Made by a program: the position numbers and the translations under genes. Positions 57,808 to 64,000 of a stretch of DNA of 64,000 bases are shown here, piece after piece (within the stretch, counting starts at the first letter, position 1; each line of letters starts with the position of its first letter). A model generated the notes under the pieces. The model was not told the origin of the DNA. It saw only the letters and a program-made list of their open reading frames with translations, and did no database searches. The DNA is from Hydractinia symbiolongicarpus. Taxonomy: Eukaryota; Cnidaria; Hydrozoa; Anthoathecata; Hydractiniidae. Where the stretch lies: assembly GCF_029227915.1 (NCBI RefSeq), contig NC_079882.1, forward strand, positions 7,254,001 through 7,318,000, given 5' to 3'.

Positions 57808-58674
57808 CTGGCTACACTAATATGGCAAACAGTGGTACTATATCGGGTACAAGTTTGAACCTTTACTTTTCAAGGTTATGAAAACTGTCAAATATGTTTT
57901 ATTGTGTAATTTAGGCTCCATATTGACTTCTTGAATCTTTTTACGCTTTGAAAAATCACTTGCTTTTACATCGTCAATGCATGATCAGTGACACACACAC
58001 ACACAAAAACCCTATCCCTCCAAATATTCATCTTACCCTTTTTTTGCGTACTTCGAAATTATTTAAAGTTTACCTTAACTTAATGCATCCCTTTATTCTA
58101 AAATCACAATTCCTAAAAAAATCCAAATAAATTTTTATAATTCGCAAAGAAGTTTAATTTTGCGAATTATTTCACGTGCCTACATTATTCGAAAATTTTA
58201 ATGGTAGCATTAACTATGAATCAAAAACAAAGTAGAAGCAAAATTATTTGTCTCGCAAACTCTTAAAATATCTCTGTCATTCACGTAAAACAGCTAAAAT
58301 TTATTTAATTCAAATCAAAATATGAGATATAATCATTACAATAAAGTATAAAATCGTTAAAATCTGGAAAGTAAGAAAAAAAATTAAATAAAAAAGATTA
58401 TTGTAGCTAATCATACTCGACCAGACCATAGTCCTTTTTTATGACTATGGTTAGACATTACATGCTTGTCTGTTTCGCTAACGATTGAAAATAAATTATT
58501 CTGCATAAATTATGTTATATCACAACAAGCGCTAAATAAAATAAAATCAATCATAGTTTCGCGAAAGCTAATGTGAGCGAAATTCTTCTAATTTGCATAT
58601 TTAGCCATACGTCAAATCGTTTTTTTGTTTTTAGGTAACACAAACTCTCAACGTAACCACCTTTTCCAACTTTA

Positions 58675-58748
58675 TCCCCAGGACTTGTTGGGCTATATTT
58701 GGCCGTGCAAATATAAAATGCCCGAAAATTCCTGGGGACAAGGCTGCA
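58675..58748. repeat. Foldback of the cctggggacgagg family
   Basis: atccccaggacttgttggg at the left and ttcctggggacaaggctgc at the right, with a ggccgtgcaaatat-containing loop. It is the most distal copy in the window. Confidence 0.65.
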
Positions 58749-59742
58749 CGTGTTCAAATATGAAAAGCATGATTAGCTACGATACATACAAAATAAAAAC
58801 AGTTTTGGGGTTAAGTTGGCCACCGCAAGAACACAACAAACATTTTCACTATCAGTCAGGCAAAAAATGTCACTCACGAAAGATTGACATCCTCCATGCT
58901 TTATTCAAAAATTATCATTCGCGGTTCTTCTTAGTTTTTATATTGACAAAATTAGGATTTATAAAAAAGATTAAAAAATTAAAAATTAAACTTAAGTACA
59001 AGTAGAATTGTTATAGAAACACACGCTTCATAAAATCACACAAATAAATGGGAGGCTCCTATGTTACCGTGACAACGAAACAAATAACAATACATAAATA
59101 CGTCAGCGACTAATTCACCCACGTTTTTTCTTTTTTATAAAAAATATAACTTTTAAAAATCTAGCTTCATCTAATGATTTCAACACAAAGAAAAGTCTGC
59201 TTGTGTATAATATCGCCCTGTTATAGTTTGACTTTTATATGCGCAGATCATCAGATATGACGTTCTCGCTATTGATCACAAATTTTCTAATTTTGCCACT
59301 TTTTGAGATGCCAGTACTGAATTAAAAAATTTGTGAGGCTATTTCAAAAAGGAAGCATGTTATAACGGGAGGAGAAAACACGTAGAACACGAAGTTACGT
59401 AAATTGATAGACGAAACTGTTTTGTGATCAAAACAACTGGACCCTCTTATAAAGGCTAAATTCATAATATTTATCTTTAGTCTTTAAAGACTATCTAAAA
59501 TCCAATTAAAAAATGCCAATTATATATATAAAAGGAAAGAAAATACTGACATGTTAAAAATATTTTCAAGGCACGCAAATCCACGATCTATATCCGGCTA
59601 CGCCATCACGTAGCGTTTGTTCAGTAAGCTTTACTACATCACCAACCTACAGAGTAAAAAAAAAAAAAAAAAACGTGTATGAAGTCTGTCGGGGACAGTA
59701 AATTTTATTTCCAACTGAGTATTATTTCCCTGAAAACGTGAA

Positions 59743-62700
59743 TTAATGTAATATAAAGAAAGAGAAATTACCTTTTTGTATTCCATCGGTAGTTGGTTGC
59801 AGATGTTGTTGATATAATGTGGATTGGCCGTATTGTGATGTATCGCTTTGGTATGACACCCACGTGTTACTCGTTGACTTGTTAACGTTTTTATAAGCGT
59901 CGGAGTAGTCGACGCTGACTTCCGATTGGTTGAGCTCATTTGCTTCGACAACAGAATTATCCATCTGTGAAAGTTGAATATCTGACGGCGTAGTGTTAAA
60001 AACGGAGACGTGGTTTGTCATGGCAACAGGTGTTGACGGTAACGACGACGTAAACGTTTGTGAATTGTTCAACTGCTCTAATGCGGTTAAGAAATTATTA
60101 TTCTCATTTTCATTTAGTTTCATAGGACTTGCAGCCCTCGAGGAGCGCTGCTTGTTCGTATTATTATCATGATACCCAACTTTATTAGTGGCTATGGCAT
60201 CATTGATTGATGGACGAGTTTGCCATTGAGACTCCTTCGTAGCATCGTTTTCAAATTCCGCCTTTGAGAAATCAGTAAGATTCGTTATGTTCTCAAATAA
60301 TTGTTGTTGCTGCTGAAACGTTGGAGAAGGGTGTTGCTGAAACGTTGGAGAAGGGTGTTGCTGAAACGTTGGAGAAGGGTGTTGCTGAAACGTTGGAGAA
60401 GGGTGTTGCTGAAACGTTGGAGAAGGGTGTTGATGATGAGGCTGTGAGGGCTGTTGGAATGCTTGCTGTTGCAGAGTGAACGAAGATGTTTGCGGCTGCG
60501 ACTGGGTTTGATAGGAAGACGGGTGAACATGCGCAACTTGCTGGTTGTAAACAGTGGCAGTTTGCTGCGCTTGGTGCGCATTTCGACTGTTTGAAAATGG
60601 AGTAATGGTAGCTTGTTGTTGAGAAGCTGTGTTAGAAAAGTTGGACGAGGTAAACTGTTGCTGCTGCCCGACACCGTTTTGTTGTTGATAGACGACTGCC
60701 GTCTGGTATGTTGAAGTTGGTAATACTTGGTTCACCGACTGAGGTACAGTCATGTATGCTTGCTTCTGAGCAATAGCAGTATATGTTGTTGGGACGGTCT
60801 GCACAGGGCTAGTTGCAGTTATAAACGATGTCGAGATGGCTGAGGCGAGGTTCTCATTGGCAAGAGCACTTTGTATTATTTGATAATCAGGCGACGTGTG
60901 TTGGACTTGTTCCTTCTCCATCTGCTGGTAAACTGATGACGGAACTTGTATTGGTTGTTGGTTGACGTGAAGTTGACTAGCTGCTTGCTGCAGCTTACTG
61001 TGGACAAAAGGTTCTACCGTGGTCGCGGATGAAAACGATAGTTGCGTCTGAGATTGAAGGAAATTTCCTTGCTGACGATCTAACACATTATATTGCAACA
61101 TAGTTTCGCTCGTCTTCAACTTTTTCAGTTTTTCTACATGGTTTGTTAAAATCTGTATCTGCTTCTCCAAGGGAACAGTTTGTGTAGGTAAAAAGTTATC
61201 GACAGCTGAGTCGAAGGGTTTCATAGTTGTCGAAGTCGAGTTCAGGACATTTACACACGGAATAGAGCGGGGAACTATTGGCACGCTTGAAGAAGTAGAA
61301 ACAATAATGCTTTGCGAATCACGAGTGGATATCAAGGGAAACGTCAAAGCATTATTGGAAAACATTATCGGTACTTGGCTGTTATACATATGTTGTTTAT
61401 CTTGAAGATAATTTGGTGATATTTCTTCTTCTTTGACCTTCTCGAACGCTTGCTGAATTGCAATGGAACTATTTTGAAGAAATTCCTTAGTCCCACCGGA
61501 CTGCATATTAACTACAGGCGCGGTAGCGCACTGATTTACAAGCTCGTAGTTCGACGGTACGGTTAAAGTCGGAGTAATTAAACCAGTTATTCCCGCATGT
61601 TGTTCGCTAGATACTAAAATAGGCACAGCCTGCGTCGTATGTCGGTACGTCACGTGAGACGCTGCTTGCATGTCATTGTTTGGTAAATGTACGATAGGTG
61701 TTTGTGTCAAAGCAGTCTGTGTCGTGACTGAAACATTTGTTTTAGGAAGAACAGAAAGCATGGAATTAACAGCATTAATTTGTTGTTGCGATCCTACGAA
61801 ATTTGCAGTAGTTAAATTGGTAGCATTAATAGTTTGCGGGTTAACGAGCGCAGGTGCAGTGATGTTTTGAATAGGCTTGTTATTGTAAACTGGCTGCTGT
61901 ATCATAAAACCAGGTTGGACAGCAACATTCGGTCTACTTGTTGGGGCAACAACTGGCAAAACGTTATTCTGTACATAGAGCACACCTAACGTTGAAGGCG
62001 CAATGTTGTTTGCACATGTCCCGTTGAGTACTGACTTCTCCTGTTGCAAAAGAACACGGATATCGTTAGATGCACTGCTGGGTAAAACAGACGGCATATT
62101 CGCAACACGTTTAGCAGGCGAATCTAGTCGTAACTTGGTTGGAGTTGTCGGTTCTATATTCGCACCCATTTTACTAACATCTATATTTCGTTCAGAACTG
62201 TCTTGTTTCGCTTCAGCATTTAGAGAAGCAACGGTTAAACTTGATGGCATATCACCACTTTGTGCGCTATACACGCGCTGAAGAAATCCTTTAATTTGAG
62301 CACAGTTCGCACAACCTTCCACGGTTTTGCTGGCGGAATAGGTAAACGGGTACGGGTCACTATTTCTTGGTTCCTTTTCAGGACCAACCCGAATTTCAAC
62401 GTACACTACAATACTTTCAGGCAGCGTTGTTTCTTTATAAGGAGGTACTTTTACAACACAAGCATTCTAGAAAAAAGTGAAGTAGTTTAACTTTAATTAA
62501 CAGTACATGCAACCAAGCATACAAACAAAATAGAAAAATGGTTATTAGAACCTAAGAATAGACTAAAAGCGATAACTTGCTCAAAAACTTTGACTTGTTT
62601 ATAGAAAATTAAATAATAATAAGAAAAACATTTACTAAATTAGATTTTGCTTTGTCCACCTCTGCGAACGCTTCCCATGTATTGCCTAGAGTAAAATTAA

Positions 62701-62915
62701 AACGAAATCGATATTTAAGGTAGAATTATACACAAAAGATACACACACTTATACATACATAGTGAATGGCTAAATACCATAATCCTCTTTTGAGAAGAAA
62801 CGAACTTTAAACCCAGAAGCAAATTTCTTTCCAATAAATCCCATTTCTTCGCCACCTTCAGCTGAACATTCGCTCAAACTAGCCCACCATATCTCAGGGT
62901 TTCCAGATGGTGCCG
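59743..62915 (-). CDS. NFAT-family Rel transcription factor, 3' part
   Basis: Partial; 5' exons lie beyond the window. Minus-strand exons: 62915-62778, 62685-62636, 62466-59743; phases fit and about 969 residues are visible. NFAT proteins bind DNA through a Rel-homology region and an IPT/TIG domain. The IPT part is seen here: CSAEGGEEMGFIGKKF..KVRFF, WEAFAEVDKA and NACVVKVPPYKETTLP, ending in DPYPFTYSAS. The GGEE..IGK.F and VKVPPY motifs match NFAT (NFAT1-5) rather than NF-kB. The remaining about 830 residues are low-complexity Gln/Thr/Ser/Val-rich, like the transactivation tail of NFAT5, and include five QHPSPTFQ repeats. The end is uncertain. A donor aaag|gtaatt at 59772 could splice to an acceptor near 59652, which would replace the last nine residues by a single Trp; without it the frame stops at 59743. 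Confidence 0.87.
60311..60432 (-). repeat. 24-bp coding minisatellite, five units
   Basis: tgaaacgttggagaagggtg repeats five times with 24-bp period and almost no divergence, encoding QHPSPTFQ on the minus strand within the NFAT-type tail. The period is a multiple of three, so changes in copy number keep the frame. Confidence 0.95.
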
Positions 62916-64000
62916 CTAAAAATACATTGTATTACACTGTTATATCTCTTTAAGGGACCAATTCAGTCGGAACAATGAAAATTACTTGCATCGAAACAGT
63001 CGGAAAATCTATGTCAAGAACTTTTTTTGTTATTGACGTGCCGAAAACCAATACCCAGGGACGCTGGATGGTCCTTCTGAGCCCAAAATTCTAAAGGAGA
63101 CGATCGACAAACAAGACCTGGAAAGTAGATTGCATATCGTAGGCAGCATTGAAAATAAGTCCAAAAAGGCCAAAAACCTACTTGGAGATAATATATTGAG
63201 AAAAAGGGCGAAAATTCTAAGATCGTAACTACACGCAGTAAAGAATACCATTTGTATCTAAGTAATACGCAACACGAACTTGTGAAAATTTCCTTGTCAA
63301 TGTTTACAACGAAAGGTTAGGTTATTTGGTTAAATCCAAAATCCTAAAAAACTTTAATTATTGCTGACGTCAGCATGCCCTAATTCCATCATATTTCGCA
63401 CCTTTCCGCGTAGTAAAGTGGATTGTTCCATAATGCATACATTGTGGAAAAAGTTCAACGTTGGTTACTTGGCCTACACGCCTGCTTAAGTAGAACTTTT
63501 GCAGCGCACTGGCTGCAGAGCACTGGCCGAGTGGTGATGTTTGTCTATTTTGAGCTGAAAAACGGGCAATTTCCCAAACATTATTTCAAGGGTTTTAGCT
63601 CTTAACTCGTTCTAAATTTCTAAACAATAAACTTCTAATTTTAAAATGGTTTCATTTGTTATTAAATAAAAATGCGTAATTCAACAACTATGATTTGATT
63701 GAGTTAGTATTATTCTGAATGCAAGTTTCATGTCATTAAAGGGGTTACGAAACGATTCAATAAGCTCAATCCCCGCAATTTCCGAAGAGTGGCGTGTAAT
63801 AAACGGACCACTCAAAAGGTCAAGATGCAAGAAATTATACACAGTTTAGATATAAATAGACGTCTAGAAAACCTCTTTATGAATAACTAATTTCTCATGA
63901 TCAATCTGATATTTTTCTATTTTTATTTTCGAAAATAAGAAAAAATTTCCTGCAGTATTCTTTATTTGGTGGTAAAGTAAGGTACGGTCTGTAAAATATA
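62916..64000. other. Probably intron of the NFAT-type gene
   Basis: No Rel-homology exon was recognised on the minus strand. A palindromic TGACGTCA lies at 63365-63372. The N-terminal Rel region should lie beyond the window end. Confidence 0.5.

Noticed and set aside
59634-59951. Separate minus-strand gene of 105 aa
   Set aside because: It is an alternative frame over the end of the NFAT-type exon, with low-complexity sequence.

Overview
The window is animal genomic DNA: AT-rich, with many short GT-AG introns, abundant transposon debris and conserved metazoan gene families (Nup58, NIPP1, USP19, XK-related, NFAT, class A GPCR). The closest fit is an early-branching animal, most likely a cnidarian. 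The reasons are intron-rich genes of vertebrate-like architecture, a small secreted protein that combines a collagen helix with polyglycine and polyproline, Penelope-like and LINE remnants of the kind common in cnidarian genomes, and many short 'cctggggacgagg' foldback elements. The species cannot be fixed from this sequence alone. No bacterial gene, CRISPR array or rRNA was seen.

Layout. (1) 485-2244 (+): the 3' half of nucleoporin Nup58/NUPL1. (2) 2417-5347 (+): an F-box/leucine-rich-repeat protein, only 172 bp after Nup58. (3) 6656-10082 (+): an eight-exon gene for a secreted collagen-like, Gly-rich and Pro-rich protein of about 313 aa. (4) 13372-21673 (-): a complete seven-exon NIPP1/PPP1R8 gene, with its introns and 3' flank full of repeats (a two-copy tandem-unit repeat family, a LINE, a tRNA-derived SINE and a MITE with a 9-bp flanking repeat). 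(5) 22981-24499 (+): a coiled-coil protein. (6) 25901-27921 (-): an XK-related membrane protein. (7) 28-36.5 kb: gene-poor repeat territory with a 2.6-kb element with Tc1-like ends that encloses a second inverted-repeat element. (8) 36586-54250 (+): a complete 12-exon USP19 deubiquitinase. An intronless GPCR (46966-48102) lies inside its seventh intron, and Penelope and pogo-like remnants lie in other introns. (9) 54.3-59.6 kb: intergenic, with degenerate coding debris and foldback elements. (10) 59743-62915 (-): the 3' part of an NFAT-family transcription factor with a long Gln/Thr/Ser-rich tail.

The genes are mostly unrelated housekeeping or signalling genes and do not form a pathway cluster. 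All exon models below were built by hand from splice sites, reading-frame continuity and recognised protein homology. In every multi-exon model the phases join without a break.

The most unusual items are the collagen/polyGly/polyPro secreted protein, the Asp-to-His change in the sodium site of the nested GPCR, the single-CS-domain USP19 with a 3-codon uORF, the tandem-unit repeat family around NIPP1, and a perfect 34-bp hairpin inside the dead LINE that looks like a template-switch scar.
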